DNA of 64,000 nucleotides, taken from Pseudomonadota bacterium. GTDB lineage: Bacteria; Bdellovibrionota; UBA2428. The stretch covers positions 21,675 through 85,674 of the forward strand of contig JAGNHS010000003.1 of NCBI GenBank assembly GCA_018001635.1, read 5' to 3'. Position numbers and translations under genes: made by a program. Under the pieces are notes generated by a model, which saw only the letters and a list, made by a program, of their open reading frames with translations, had not been told where the DNA came from and did no database searches. Shown in pieces: positions 8,367-17,276 of this stretch. Numbering within the stretch: the stretch's first letter is position 1; each line of letters begins with the position of its first letter.

Positions 8367-9476
8367 ATGGCAATAGAGTGTGGAATTGTGGGCATGCCCA
8401 ACGTTGGTAAATCGACTTTGTTTAATGCGTTGACTTCTTCGCACCAGGCCGCCGCTGAAAATTATCCATTTTGCACTATTGATCCGAACGTGGGTGTTGT
8501 TGAAATGCCTGATGAGCGTTTGAAAAAAATTGCCGCAATTTTTAAACCAGAAAAAATTATTCCTACCACCGTTTCATTTGTCGACATTGCAGGCTTGGTT
8601 AAGGGCGCTAGTAAAGGCGAAGGTTTAGGAAATCAATTTTTAGGTCATATCAAAGGATGCCAAGCGATTGCCCATGTGGTGCGATGTTTTGAAGACCCAA
8701 ATATTATTCACGTAGAAGGCAGCGTCGATCCTATTCGAGATGTTGAAGTCATTGAGACTGAATTGATGTTGGCCGATCTTGCGACTGTTGAAAAACGCGA
8801 AGAGCGATTAGCTAAGCTCACAAAGAGTGGTGATAAAGATGCTATTTTTCAATTGGATTTTGTAAAGCGACTTAAGAAAAGTTTAGAAGATGGTGTGATG
8901 GCGCGCTTAATGAAAGCCGATGCCAAAGAGTGGGAATCTGTTAAAGATCTTCATTTAATCACTCAAAAACCTTTAATGTATGTTGCAAATATGAGCGAAG
9001 AGTTTGCAGCAAAAGGAAAGGAATTGGAAAATCCATTTTACATTCGACTTTTAGAATATGCTAAAAAAGTTGGAGCCCATGTGATTCCAGTTTGCGCCAA
9101 AATTGAATCTGAGCTTGATAGCTTGGATGAGACTGAAAAAGAAGTTTTTATGAAAGACTTAGGAATTGAAGAGCCCGGTCTTAACAAAGTGATCCGATAT
9201 GCTTATGAAACTCTAGGTTTGCAGACTTATTTTACGGCCGGCCCCAAAGAATTGAGAGCTTGGACAATCGGAAAAGGTTGGAAGGCCCCTCAAGCGGCTG
9301 GAGTGATACATACGGATTTTGAAAGAGGCTTTATTTGCTCTGAGACTTATAATTACGAGGATCTCATCGCGAAAGGTTCCGAGCAAAAAGTTAAAGAAGC
9401 GGGTCTTATGCGGACAGAAGGAAAAGAATATACTGTCAAAGATGGCGACTTGCTTCACTTCCGCTTTAACGTTTAA
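8367..9476 (+). CDS. ychF: Redox/stress-regulated P-loop ATPase YchF (Obg-like)
   Basis: The universally conserved Obg-related P-loop protein that prefers ATP and associates with ribosomes. At 369 residues it is full length. It has the [10 protein letters not shown]-loop at residues 9-17, [19 protein letters not shown] (G3 and following), a coiled-coil insert near 130-200, and the TGS-like C-terminal domain with [20 protein letters not shown] and [17 protein letters not shown] followed by non-canonical G4 fits the ATP preference known for the family. The ATG follows the pth stop directly and a GAGG-type site lies inside the pth tail. The pth-ychF pair is a common neighbour pair. Confidence 0.97.
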   Translation: MAIECGIVGMPNVGKSTLFNALTSSHQAAAENYPFCTIDPNVGVVEMPDERLKKIAAIFKPEKIIPTTVSFVDIAGLVKGASKGEGLGNQFLGHIKGCQAIAHVVRCFEDPNIIHVEGSVDPIRDVEVIETELMLADLATVEKREERLAKLTKSGDKDAIFQLDFVKRLKKSLEDGVMARLMKADAKEWESVKDLHLITQKPLMYVANMSEEFAAKGKELENPFYIRLLEYAKKVGAHVIPVCAKIESELDSLDETEKEVFMKDLGIEEPGLNKVIRYAYETLGLQTYFTAGPKELRAWTIGKGWKAPQAAGVIHTDFERGFICSETYNYEDLIAKGSEQKVKEAGLMRTEGKEYTVKDGDLLHFRFNV

Positions 9477-9501
9477 CTTTAAAAAATATTATAGTTTAAA
9501 T

Positions 9502-10623
9502 TTGAGACTATTCATTAGACTCATTTCTAAAAGTTACTTCCTACTATTTTTTTTATCCTTATCATTGCGCGCCAATTTTTATGACGGCAAATGGACCTAT
9601 CACGATAAAGATAAAAATGTAGTTTTTGAAAACATGCCCGTCATCGATGATCTCCCTTGGTTGCGGCTTTCAGATATTGTCGCTCGTTTCCATTTGAAAA
9701 TTAAAGATGAGGGTGGAGGTGCTCTAAAAATCACCGAAGATAAAAGCCAAAGACAAGTCACTATAAATACCCGACATAATGAGGTGAGTGGATTTTGGGG
9801 AAAAATTTCACTTTCTTCAATACCAAAAAGAGTTGAAAATGATTGTTTGGTCCCCTTAGATTTTGGAGATCGAGTCTTGAGGCCTCTACTTGAAGGGGAG
9901 GCCCCAAAGCATCCCTTCCCAACTCCTGAGACCGTTCAAGCTGATTTAATTATTGATGCGGGTCACGGAGGAAACGATTGGGGAACGGAGGGTGTATATC
10001 GTGGGAAAAAATTTTTTGAAAAGAATTTAACTTTAGAAATTGCGCGGGAATTAAAAAGGGAAATCGAAAAAAAATCTTATAAGGTTTTGTTGACCAGGGA
10101 TGATGATGTTTATTTGGGTTTGTCTGAGCGCGCGAATTTTGCCAATAGAAATCGTTCAAATTTGTTTTTATCCATTCATTTAAATTATGAGCCTCAATCC
10201 AAACTAAAAGGTTATGAGATTTATATTTTGTCGTTAAAGGCGAATGATCTTAGCGAAAGTCATAAGGCGCTTTTAATTGAAAACATGAAAATACCAACTG
10301 GAAAATCGGCGGATATGGCTCAGAATGCGTTGCAGGAGTTGAAGGCAGAAATTCATTTCAAAGAATCTTTAGGATGGGCTCGAGTTATAGATGGGGCTTT
10401 GTCCAAAAGTCATTTTGCGGCCGATAAAAAATCTATAAAAATGGGTCCCTTTTATTTGCTCTATAGCGTTGAGATGCCCTCTGTTTTGCTTGAGTTAGCC
10501 TACTTAAATAATCCAAAGGATATTGAAAATTTAGTGAATCATGAAAAACGATCAAAAGTCTTAGCTCCATTGATTGAGGACTTGGCGAAGACTCTCAAAA
10601 AGGGCATAGTGAGGGCACAATGA
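9502..10623 (+). CDS. N-acetylmuramoyl-L-alanine amidase, exported
   Basis: An Amidase_3 (AmiA/B/C-type) zinc enzyme that cuts the peptide from MurNAc in peptidoglycan. A signal peptide (MRLFIRLISKSYFLLFFLSL) is followed by about 110 residues that look like a copper-amine-oxidase-type or AMIN-like N-terminal domain, then the catalytic domain. There IIDAGHGG holds the first zinc His, KNLTLEIA the Glu, and SIHLN the second His, while LLELAYLNN carries the catalytic Glu. The start is uncertain: TTG here gives a clean signal peptide, while ATG at 9442 would lengthen the n-region and overlap ychF. No strong ribosome binding site is seen for either. The stop overlaps rph by ATGA. Confidence 0.88.
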   Translation: MRLFIRLISKSYFLLFFLSLSLRANFYDGKWTYHDKDKNVVFENMPVIDDLPWLRLSDIVARFHLKIKDEGGGALKITEDKSQRQVTINTRHNEVSGFWGKISLSSIPKRVENDCLVPLDFGDRVLRPLLEGEAPKHPFPTPETVQADLIIDAGHGGNDWGTEGVYRGKKFFEKNLTLEIARELKREIEKKSYKVLLTRDDDVYLGLSERANFANRNRSNLFLSIHLNYEPQSKLKGYEIYILSLKANDLSESHKALLIENMKIPTGKSADMAQNALQELKAEIHFKESLGWARVIDGALSKSHFAADKKSIKMGPFYLLYSVEMPSVLLELAYLNNPKDIENLVNHEKRSKVLAPLIEDLAKTLKKGIVRAQ

Positions 10624-11360
10624 AACTTGAAAGATCCTATAATAGAAATGAAAATGAACTTCGCCCAGTAGATTTTAAAACAGATTTTTATGATTACACT
10701 GAAGGCTCCTGTTTGGTGTCTTTTGGAAAAACCAAAGTACTCTGTGTGGCTACTATCGAAGACAATGTTCCTTATCATATGAAAAATACTGGAAAGGGTT
10801 GGATTACAGCTGAATATGCTATGTTGCCGCGATCGAGTTCTTCAAGAATAAAAAGAGAAAGACCTAGTCCATCAGGGCGAAGTCAAGAAATTCAAAGGTT
10901 GATAGGTCGATCTTTGAGATCAGTCTTTAAAAATGAAGGTTGGGGAGAGCGTTCAATTTTAGTCGACTGTGATGTGCTTCAAGCGGATGGAGGCACTAGA
11001 ACGGCGAGCATTACTGGAGCCTTTGTTGCTGTCACCACGGCATTTCGGTTTTTACAAAAAGCTGGAAAAATTTCCAAAAACACACCTTTTCCTGCTCGCG
11101 AATTTTTGTCGGCGGTTTCTGTGGGCATTGTGAATGGAAAGTGTTTGGTGGATTTAGATTATTCTGAAGACTCCAATGCAGATACGGATATGAATCTAGT
11201 GATGACCTCTCAGGAAAAATTTGTAGAAATTCAAGGCACTGCAGAAAAAGAACCCTTTGAAAAAGTCGTTTTTGATGAACTGCTTGAAAAAGGGAGAATG
11301 GCTTGCAATCATCTTTGTAGCAAACAAAGAGATTTGCTGGGCGATTTGGCCTGGGGTTGA
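10620..11360 (+). CDS. rph: Ribonuclease PH
   Basis: Phosphorolytic 3'-to-5' exoribonuclease that trims tRNA precursors; forms a hexameric ring in the cytoplasm. At 246 residues it is full length. Seen are the opening RSYNRNENELRPV, the GSCLVSFGKTKVLC strand, WITAEYAMLPRSS, RSQEIQRLIGRSLR with the phosphate-binding arginines, and VDCDVLQADGGTRTASITGA, the core of the active site. It is translationally coupled to the amidase (ATGA) and followed by rdgB nine bases on; rph-rdgB is a frequent pair in bacteria. Confidence 0.97.
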   Translation: MKLERSYNRNENELRPVDFKTDFYDYTEGSCLVSFGKTKVLCVATIEDNVPYHMKNTGKGWITAEYAMLPRSSSSRIKRERPSPSGRSQEIQRLIGRSLRSVFKNEGWGERSILVDCDVLQADGGTRTASITGAFVAVTTAFRFLQKAGKISKNTPFPAREFLSAVSVGIVNGKCLVDLDYSEDSNADTDMNLVMTSQEKFVEIQGTAEKEPFEKVVFDELLEKGRMACNHLCSKQRDLLGDLAWG

Positions 11361-11369
11361 TTTATAAAA

Positions 11370-11981
11370 ATGCAGTGTTTTGTAGCCACTGGAAATTCTG
11401 GAAAACTTAAAGAAATTGTAGAGCTCGGTAAATTTTTTTTTCCACAAATTACAGAGTGGATTGGCCAAGCTCCCAAAAATGCTGAAGAAATTGAAAATAC
11501 GTTTATAGGAAATGCTCAGATTAAATCCAGAGCGTTATTTCATGAAGTTAAAATGCAAAGCATTCAAGAATTTTGGGTTCTTGCTGATGATTCGGGCATT
11601 GAAGTGGATTCTCTGGGCGGAAGGCCCGGTGTTTTATCGGCTCGTTATGCTGGAGATCATGTAGAGCCTGTTGAACATATTAAAAAATTAATTTCTGAAT
11701 TGGGAACTAGTCCAAATCGGGGTGCTCAATATCATTGTGCCTTAAGTCTTATAGTTTTTGAAAGCCATAAAATCTTCGAATACGAAGCTGAAGGTGTTTG
11801 TCGCGGTGAAATTATAAAGGATGGACGTGGTGCTTCTGGTTTTGGCTACGATCCAATTTTTTATGTCCCAGAATTTAAAAAAACGATGGCTGAATTAGAT
11901 GTAGAAATTAAAAATAGTATCAGCCATCGTTATAAAGCATTCGAAGATCTAAGCGCTAAAATTGCACGAATAAAAGCTTAA
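11370..11981 (+). CDS. rdgB: dITP/XTP pyrophosphatase
   Basis: Hydrolyses non-canonical purine nucleoside triphosphates (ITP, dITP, XTP) to monophosphates, keeping them out of DNA and RNA. The Ham1/RdgB signatures are present: FVATGNSGKLKEI at the N-terminus, ADDSGIEVDSLGGRPGVLSARYAG, and ASGFGYDPIFYVPEFKKTMAEL, then ISHRYKAF. At 203 residues it is slightly long owing to a small insert near residue 55. It sits nine bases after rph, and its last four bases overlap the convergent gene downstream. Confidence 0.96.
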   Translation: MQCFVATGNSGKLKEIVELGKFFFPQITEWIGQAPKNAEEIENTFIGNAQIKSRALFHEVKMQSIQEFWVLADDSGIEVDSLGGRPGVLSARYAGDHVEPVEHIKKLISELGTSPNRGAQYHCALSLIVFESHKIFEYEAEGVCRGEIIKDGRGASGFGYDPIFYVPEFKKTMAELDVEIKNSISHRYKAFEDLSAKIARIKA

Positions 11982-13030
11982 GCAGCTAATCCGTTATAAA
12001 TTCTTGAGAAATACTCTAAGCTTTGAAAGGGTCGCTGAAGCTTTGGTGAAAACGAAGAAAGATCGTAAGTATTTCTTATGAATTTATGAGATTCAATATT
12101 TTCAGCATTCTTTCGAGCTAGTAATACTCCTGAAATTCTATCATTAGAGTCGCGCATAGGAATAGCCGCAGTATATTCTTGTCCGCTAACTTTTCCGTTT
12201 AAGTCTTTGATGTCTTTCTTAAGAACCACAACTTCTTGTGAGCGCACGGTGTGCATAACTTCAGGAAGTTTAGTGTTTTCTAGTAAGTTAGCTGGGTTAG
12301 AGTTTTCAAAGTTTTTCTCATGACTAGAGATAAGCACTCTGACTCCGTTATCGTTTTTATCGATGATGGATTTGGGCCTGAGCGTGACAAATGAGATTTC
12401 TGTGTCTTCCATTGTGGCGCTCATATTTCGAAGTAGTCTGGAGTATTTTCTTTGATAGGAATCGAAGCCAGTGAAAGATTGTTCTGATTCAGTGTTGGCA
12501 GTTTTAATAAAAGTTTCCCATTCGGAATGTCTTCTTTCAAAGTGAGAGGGATTGAGATTTTCTCTTTTAAATAAATGTTTTCCAGATTCTTTTAGTTCCG
12601 CAATCGCAATATTGAGTTTGTCGAAAAGTGGATCTGAACTATAGGAACTGTCTTTTGATCGATTATGCTCGATGCCAAGTCGAAGTAAGAGAAGATCAAC
12701 TTGTTTAGGTTCGTGTAAAACGCATTTAGCGCCTTTTTGAAGAGCGAGTTGGCTTAATGATTGAAGAAATTCGCCGCGTATACTGTATACCCATGCAGCC
12801 GTAGTATTGCGAACACCCCAGTCTAAAAGTCTAATTGAATTTGGGCAAAAATTGCTTTCAAGAAAGGCGACTTTGAAAGTCATTTGTTGGCATAAATTTA
12901 TTAAGGCTCTATCGTTTTGAGTGAAAATAATTTCAATTCCACCCTTAGCCCAAGTTTTTACTGATTCTGCATTAAAGTGAGGAGATTGCTCTCCTAAAGC
13001 TACTAAATACTTAGTGTTGAAGTGACTCAC
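11978..13030 (-). CDS. Putative signalling protein with GAF-like domain
   Basis: A soluble 350-residue protein without signal peptide or membrane helix. Residues about 5-120 show an alternating alpha/beta pattern resembling a receiver domain, but the position expected for the phosphorylated Asp reads FLESN, a Glu. The C-terminal half (about 210-330) has the order expected of a GAF domain: LPEVMHTVRSQEVVVL, then EYTAAIPMRDSNDRISGVLLA. It may be a one-component sensor or a subunit of a polar complex, but no output domain is visible. It converges with rdgB, overlapping by four bases, and is not closely linked to other genes. Confidence 0.5.
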   Translation of the reverse strand: MSHFNTKYLVALGEQSPHFNAESVKTWAKGGIEIIFTQNDRALINLCQQMTFKVAFLESNFCPNSIRLLDWGVRNTTAAWVYSIRGEFLQSLSQLALQKGAKCVLHEPKQVDLLLLRLGIEHNRSKDSSYSSDPLFDKLNIAIAELKESGKHLFKRENLNPSHFERRHSEWETFIKTANTESEQSFTGFDSYQRKYSRLLRNMSATMEDTEISFVTLRPKSIIDKNDNGVRVLISSHEKNFENSNPANLLENTKLPEVMHTVRSQEVVVLKKDIKDLNGKVSGQEYTAAIPMRDSNDRISGVLLARKNAENIESHKFIRNTYDLSSFSPKLQRPFQSLEYFSRIYNGLAA

Positions 13031-13169
13031 GTTTCCCCCATCTTACATACAGCTTAGTAAACGTTCCGCCTTGATAAATACTAACAAAATCGGTCTGCAA
13101 AGTGGGTGAAATTACAAATAAGTTTAAACTCTTAAATTGTTAAGAAAAAAGACTAAAATTTTAAGGTGT

Positions 13170-13859
13170 TTAGCTATGGAGTTCGCAACTTTTAATGGAG
13201 TTAACTGCCTTGGTCTTAAGAATGTTAACCAATGGAGAAGTTGCATTATTAATGATCAAATTTTTTACATCGTTGAACGAAATATCAAGTCCAGTTTCGC
13301 TATTTAAATCGGTCATGATTTCAGCTGAAAATCCGCAGGGATTGATAAAGCGCCAAGGCTCAATACCTGTGGAAATATTAAGTGCTAGTCCGTGATAAGT
13401 TGTCCAATGTTTAACGGCAACTCCGATGCTCGCAATTTTTTTTTCGCCATTTCGAATCCAAACACCAGTTTTTCCTTCGATTCGAGAGGCGGGAATTTTA
13501 AAATCTTCAACGCTTTTAATGGTGATATTTTCGAGCCACTCTATAAAACTTTTAAGCCCGTCAGGAAATTGAGTAGCTTTTGAAGGAGCTAGTTTCACTA
13601 TTGGGTAAACAACAATCTGACCTGGTCCATGATAAGTGGCGTGACCCCCACGCTCAACTTCTATAGCGGGAAAAGGTAAATGACCCAGACTTTCCTTTTC
13701 TCTTTGAGATCCTCTGCCTAGAGTCACTACGGCAGGATGTTCACAAAAAATTAAAGTGTCAGGAATTTTATCGTCGATTCTTAATTGCAGAAGTTTTTTT
13801 TGTTCTTCCCAAGCTTTAAGGTAATCGATTTTACCCCAATCAATAATATTAAATTCCAT
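13170..13859 (-). CDS. lipB: Octanoyltransferase (lipoate biosynthesis)
   Basis: Transfers octanoyl from acyl carrier protein to lipoyl domains, the first step of lipoate synthesis. LipB signatures: ERGGHATYHGPGQIVVYPI (about 76-94), KIASIGVAV with the catalytic Lys, HGLALNIS, and FINPCG containing the acyl-accepting Cys. At 229 residues the length is normal. It works before LipA, whose gene lies about 7 kb away in the 2-oxoacid dehydrogenase cluster that supplies the lipoylated E2. It stands alone, with about 140 bases without a gene downstream. Confidence 0.96.
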   Translation of the reverse strand: MEFNIIDWGKIDYLKAWEEQKKLLQLRIDDKIPDTLIFCEHPAVVTLGRGSQREKESLGHLPFPAIEVERGGHATYHGPGQIVVYPIVKLAPSKATQFPDGLKSFIEWLENITIKSVEDFKIPASRIEGKTGVWIRNGEKKIASIGVAVKHWTTYHGLALNISTGIEPWRFINPCGFSAEIMTDLNSETGLDISFNDVKNLIINNATSPLVNILKTKAVNSIKSCELHS

Positions 13860-13900
13860 GACTAGGATGTTTAAAGCACAGCTTTAAATCTTGGCCAAGA

Positions 13901-14524
13901 TTAATGCGCGTATAGGCTTGCTTCCCATGTAAAGCTTATATCCAGGGATATGTATTCGAAAGTGCCATTAGCTTTTGCGTCTAAATCCGCACTGTTAAAG
14001 CTGTAGTAACCGTTGGCTGAATCACCCACATAAAATGTATAGCTACCATCGGACAAATATTGAGCTCTATAGATAACGGATTCATGACCTGCTCGGGAGC
14101 CGAAACTGCTATTTCTCATGTCGGTGATAAGGGTTACAAGTCCACCCGATCTCAGAGTGGCATAGACTCCTGCAAAATTGGGAACTACTCGCGTCACAGA
14201 CACTCCGAAAGTTCTTAATGCGTTTTGGCCTTGTCCGCCATGGTTGCAAGATTCTCTAACGCTATTATCGGCATTGCAACATGATTGAACACGAGTGCGA
14301 CCAACAACTTCACAGGCCAAATAATCTTTTCGTTTTAGACTTTTAATAATAGCTTTTGATGCGAGTGCCCAACATATATTCTCATCTTGAAATTGCCTAA
14401 AGGCTTGAAAGTTTCGATGAGGGTAGGCTTCACTGACTATAGAAGTTGCCTCTGAAATTCTTACAAATTGAAAAATTGAAAATAAAAATACAATACGAAC
14501 ACAAGTGCGTTTCCCCGCCCCCAT
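13901..14524 (-). CDS. Exported papain-like cysteine peptidase, putative
   Basis: A 207-residue exported protein with a basic start and a hydrophobic segment (about 10-25). A papain-fold active site is visible: Gln46 and Cys51 in FQDENICWALASKA, where CWA after a Gln/Asn stretch is the classic oxyanion and nucleophile pattern, then His147 in GHESVIY, and Asp168 in FYVGDSANGYYSF. The pattern is close to AvrRpt2-type or papain-like bacterial peptidases (C70/C39-like). Extra cysteines (SCCN, ESCN) may form disulfides. It is divergent from another exported putative cysteine peptidase 178 bases away. Confidence 0.6.
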   Translation of the reverse strand: MGAGKRTCVRIVFLFSIFQFVRISEATSIVSEAYPHRNFQAFRQFQDENICWALASKAIIKSLKRKDYLACEVVGRTRVQSCCNADNSVRESCNHGGQGQNALRTFGVSVTRVVPNFAGVYATLRSGGLVTLITDMRNSSFGSRAGHESVIYRAQYLSDGSYTFYVGDSANGYYSFNSADLDAKANGTFEYISLDISFTWEASLYAH

Positions 14525-14701
14525 AAATGCCCCTCACTCTCTCCATCTATTTTTATAGTAGACTTTTAAAAATCAACAAGGGCTATAGTGGATATTAAGA
14601 TTCTTTAAGTTGAATAGAGCGTTTATGCTTGAAAGATTTTTAAAGACCAAAATGATGGAATTTTGACTTTAATTATGGATCTTTGATTCCGATAAGAACG
14701 C

Positions 14702-15754
14702 ATGCGGTTTGTGTCTTTATTTTGCTTTCTTTTGCTCGCTTTAAGCTCAGCAAAAGTTGATTCAAAAAGTGGGGGCACAAGTGGAATTCGGCCGGGTTTT
14801 GAAGACGATGAGTCCGACTATATTTCGGCCACTTTTCATTTTGAAAAAGCTAAAGAAGAGGACAGCTCTTGGTTTGGCACAAAGTTTATTGTGGCTCCAA
14901 TTACGGTGCCTATCGATGTGGCTATTAAATTATATAAGGGAAAATCCTTAGATGAAGTTCGTAAGGAAGATCAAAACTACGTGATCGGATATGTCGCTTT
15001 GGTTTACGGATTGGGAAAAATTCAAGATATGCATTTTTTTCAAACCATGGAAGATTTTCATGCTTCAAGTGATAGTGTTTCTAATATTAAGCCTAAGAAT
15101 ATATTGGTTATTACTCAACCAGGGGGCGTAAGTAGCCATAATCCCGGAGAAACAGTTGAGTATTATAAAAAAAAATATAAGGCAGATAACATTAGGGTAC
15201 TTGAAATAGAATCTATAACGGATTTGCCAGTAGAGTTTCGTAGATTAAACTTAAATAAAATAAAATATGACCGAGTTGATTTCATAATTCATGGAACTCC
15301 TGGAAAATTATATTTTAAGAATGATGTTTTACATAGAAAAAATCTTGGTATTTTAGGCTCTATCAATTTTATGTCCCCAGGCGCTGAATTGAGATTGGTT
15401 TCTTGCACTGTTGGATGTGATTTAAATTTTATGAAAAATTCTGATAAATTTTTAAGAGAACTAGGAAGAGTCTTTATGCCCGAGGGTGGAAGAATTGTAG
15501 CTTCTCCTAAAATAATAAACTCGATGTTGAATTCGAGACATTCAGAAATTTACAAAAAGGCAATGTCTTTTCTCAATGTTACCGGGCTTGGTGGTCCATT
15601 AAGGTTATGGCTTGCGTTTAATTCAATAGACGGGCTCTTTACTGAATCGTTATATCAAAAAGCTTGGAATGCTCGGTACATTGATATCCCGCCCCTAAAT
15701 TTACCTAACGATTGCCCCTCTCAATTTGTGAAACTAGCAACACCTCAAAATTAA
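14702..15754 (+). CDS. Exported protein with caspase-like (clan CD) His-Cys dyad
   Basis: A 350-residue protein with a signal peptide (MRFVSLFCFLLLALSSA). The middle section follows the caspase/gingipain fold pattern as seen in DUF4347-type proteins: a hydrophobic strand ending in His-Gly (VDFIIHGTPG, His197), then LRLVSCTVGCDLNF with Cys235, then RELGRVFMPEGGRIVASP. Strand-HG...strand-SCxxG spacing of 38 residues is that of clan CD cysteine peptidases. No known family is confidently recognised, and substrate is unknown. It is divergent from the papain-like gene; upstream lies about 180 bases of AT-rich intergenic DNA. Confidence 0.5.
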   Translation: MRFVSLFCFLLLALSSAKVDSKSGGTSGIRPGFEDDESDYISATFHFEKAKEEDSSWFGTKFIVAPITVPIDVAIKLYKGKSLDEVRKEDQNYVIGYVALVYGLGKIQDMHFFQTMEDFHASSDSVSNIKPKNILVITQPGGVSSHNPGETVEYYKKKYKADNIRVLEIESITDLPVEFRRLNLNKIKYDRVDFIIHGTPGKLYFKNDVLHRKNLGILGSINFMSPGAELRLVSCTVGCDLNFMKNSDKFLRELGRVFMPEGGRIVASPKIINSMLNSRHSEIYKKAMSFLNVTGLGGPLRLWLAFNSIDGLFTESLYQKAWNARYIDIPPLNLPNDCPSQFVKLATPQN

Positions 15755-15775
15755 ACTCTTTTCAAAGCAAAGAAA

Positions 15776-17257
15776 CTAGACGTGGGCGGTACTGCTTTTT
15801 TCTGTTCTCTTGCGTTCAAAAATATGAATTGCTTTACCGTGCACGGATTCCGCCGCTTCCATGAGAGTCTCAGGGAGTGTGGGGTGTGCGTGAACAGTGT
15901 TGGCAAGATCCTTCGCAGTGGCACCCAGTTCAATGGCTAAAGCCACTTCAGCAATGAGGTTGGAAACATCGGGGCCCACCATATGCGCTCCGAGGATTCT
16001 GTCTGTTTTGCGATCGGCAATAATTTTTACAAATCCAGCACTGTCACCAGTAGTGAGGGCTCTTCCATTGGCGGCAAATGGACATTTGCCAACAACGGGA
16101 TCCCAGCCTGCAGCTTTTGCCGATTCTAAAGTATGGCCAACGGCTGCAATTTCGGGATCAACAAAAATAGCCCAAGGAAGTGCAACGACATCCATTCTTG
16201 CGCTTGGTTTTAAAATAGCTTCAACAGCAACAAGACCTTCTTTGCTAGCTTTGTGGGCGAGCATAGGGCCACCGATAACATCTCCAATAGCGTAAACACC
16301 CGGAACAGAAGTTTCTAATCGGCTGTTAACGCTGATGAATCCGCGTTCGTTTGTTTTAAGGCCTATGGTGTCTAATGCAAGTCCAGAAGTTCTTGGTTTT
16401 CTGCCTACAGTAAGCAGAATCCAATCAGCGGAAAGTTTTTCCTTTTGTCCGCGTTCATCTTCAATATTGAGTTCTACATGTTCACCTTTTGGAGTGGCAC
16501 CCGTAGCTTTAGTGTTGAGCAATACATGAACGCCACGATCTTTTAGTTTTCTTTGAACTACGGCAACACAGTCAGGATCGGTGCCGCTTAAGAGTTGAGA
16601 AGAGGCTTCGACAACAATGACTTCAGTTCCAATTTTGGCAAAGAAGGTTCCTATTTCAAGTCCGATAAAACCACCACCTAGTACGATGAGCTTTTTAGGT
16701 GTCTTGTCACAGGCTAGAGCGTGTTTAGAATTTAAAACATATTTTCCATCGGCTTTAAGAAATGGAAGATCCACAGAGCTAGATCCAGTAGCGATGATCA
16801 CATTTTTAGCTAAGATCTCTTTAGTTTCATCTTTTCCTGTTGAAGATGAATCGTAAGAATCCACTGAGCTATCTATGACGATTTTTTTTTGACCTGTGGA
16901 ATCGAGTCCACCAAAAGAGGCGCTTCCGATTATGGAAGTCACTCCATTGGCTTTGAGTAATTGTGCCACTCCACCTGTTAAAGTTTTTACAATGCCATCT
17001 TTCCAGCCAACAAGAGTTTTCATGTTGACGCTGGCACCTTGAACTTCAATTCCCATTTTAGCAGCATGAGTGATGTGATCATAAACGTGCGATGCTTGAA
17101 TAAAAGCTTTTGATGGAATGCATCCGTAGTTAAGGCACTCCCCACCCATTTTGTGACCTTCAATGATTGCGGTTTTCAAACCTTCTTGAGCAGCGCGAAT
17201 AGCAGCTACATATCCACCAGGGCCAGCTCCAATAACGACTAAATCAAAAGTTTCCAT
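15776..17257 (-). CDS. lpdA: Dihydrolipoyl dehydrogenase (E3)
   Basis: Flavoprotein that reoxidises dihydrolipoyl groups of 2-oxoacid dehydrogenase complexes, making NADH. FAD-binding GAGPGGYVAAIRAAQ at the start, the redox disulfide in GGECLNYGCIPSKA (usual GGTCLNVGC with changes outside the cysteines), the NAD site LGGGFIGLEIGTFFAKIG, YAIGDVIGGPMLAHKA, and the C-terminal HAHPTLPETLMEAA with the catalytic His-Glu. At 493 residues it is slightly long because of an acidic insert near residues 125-145 before ATGSS. Last gene of the lipA-E1-E2-lpd operon, 19 bases after E2. Confidence 0.96.
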   Translation of the reverse strand: METFDLVVIGAGPGGYVAAIRAAQEGLKTAIIEGHKMGGECLNYGCIPSKAFIQASHVYDHITHAAKMGIEVQGASVNMKTLVGWKDGIVKTLTGGVAQLLKANGVTSIIGSASFGGLDSTGQKKIVIDSSVDSYDSSSTGKDETKEILAKNVIIATGSSSVDLPFLKADGKYVLNSKHALACDKTPKKLIVLGGGFIGLEIGTFFAKIGTEVIVVEASSQLLSGTDPDCVAVVQRKLKDRGVHVLLNTKATGATPKGEHVELNIEDERGQKEKLSADWILLTVGRKPRTSGLALDTIGLKTNERGFISVNSRLETSVPGVYAIGDVIGGPMLAHKASKEGLVAVEAILKPSARMDVVALPWAIFVDPEIAAVGHTLESAKAAGWDPVVGKCPFAANGRALTTGDSAGFVKIIADRKTDRILGAHMVGPDVSNLIAEVALAIELGATAKDLANTVHAHPTLPETLMEAAESVHGKAIHIFERKRTEKSSTAHV

Positions 17258-17276
17258 ATATTTTATCTATCCTTTG

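Noticed and set aside
14525..14701. tRNA or other RNA in the divergent interval
   Set aside because: No cloverleaf, conserved TTCGA-type loop or 3' CCA context was seen.
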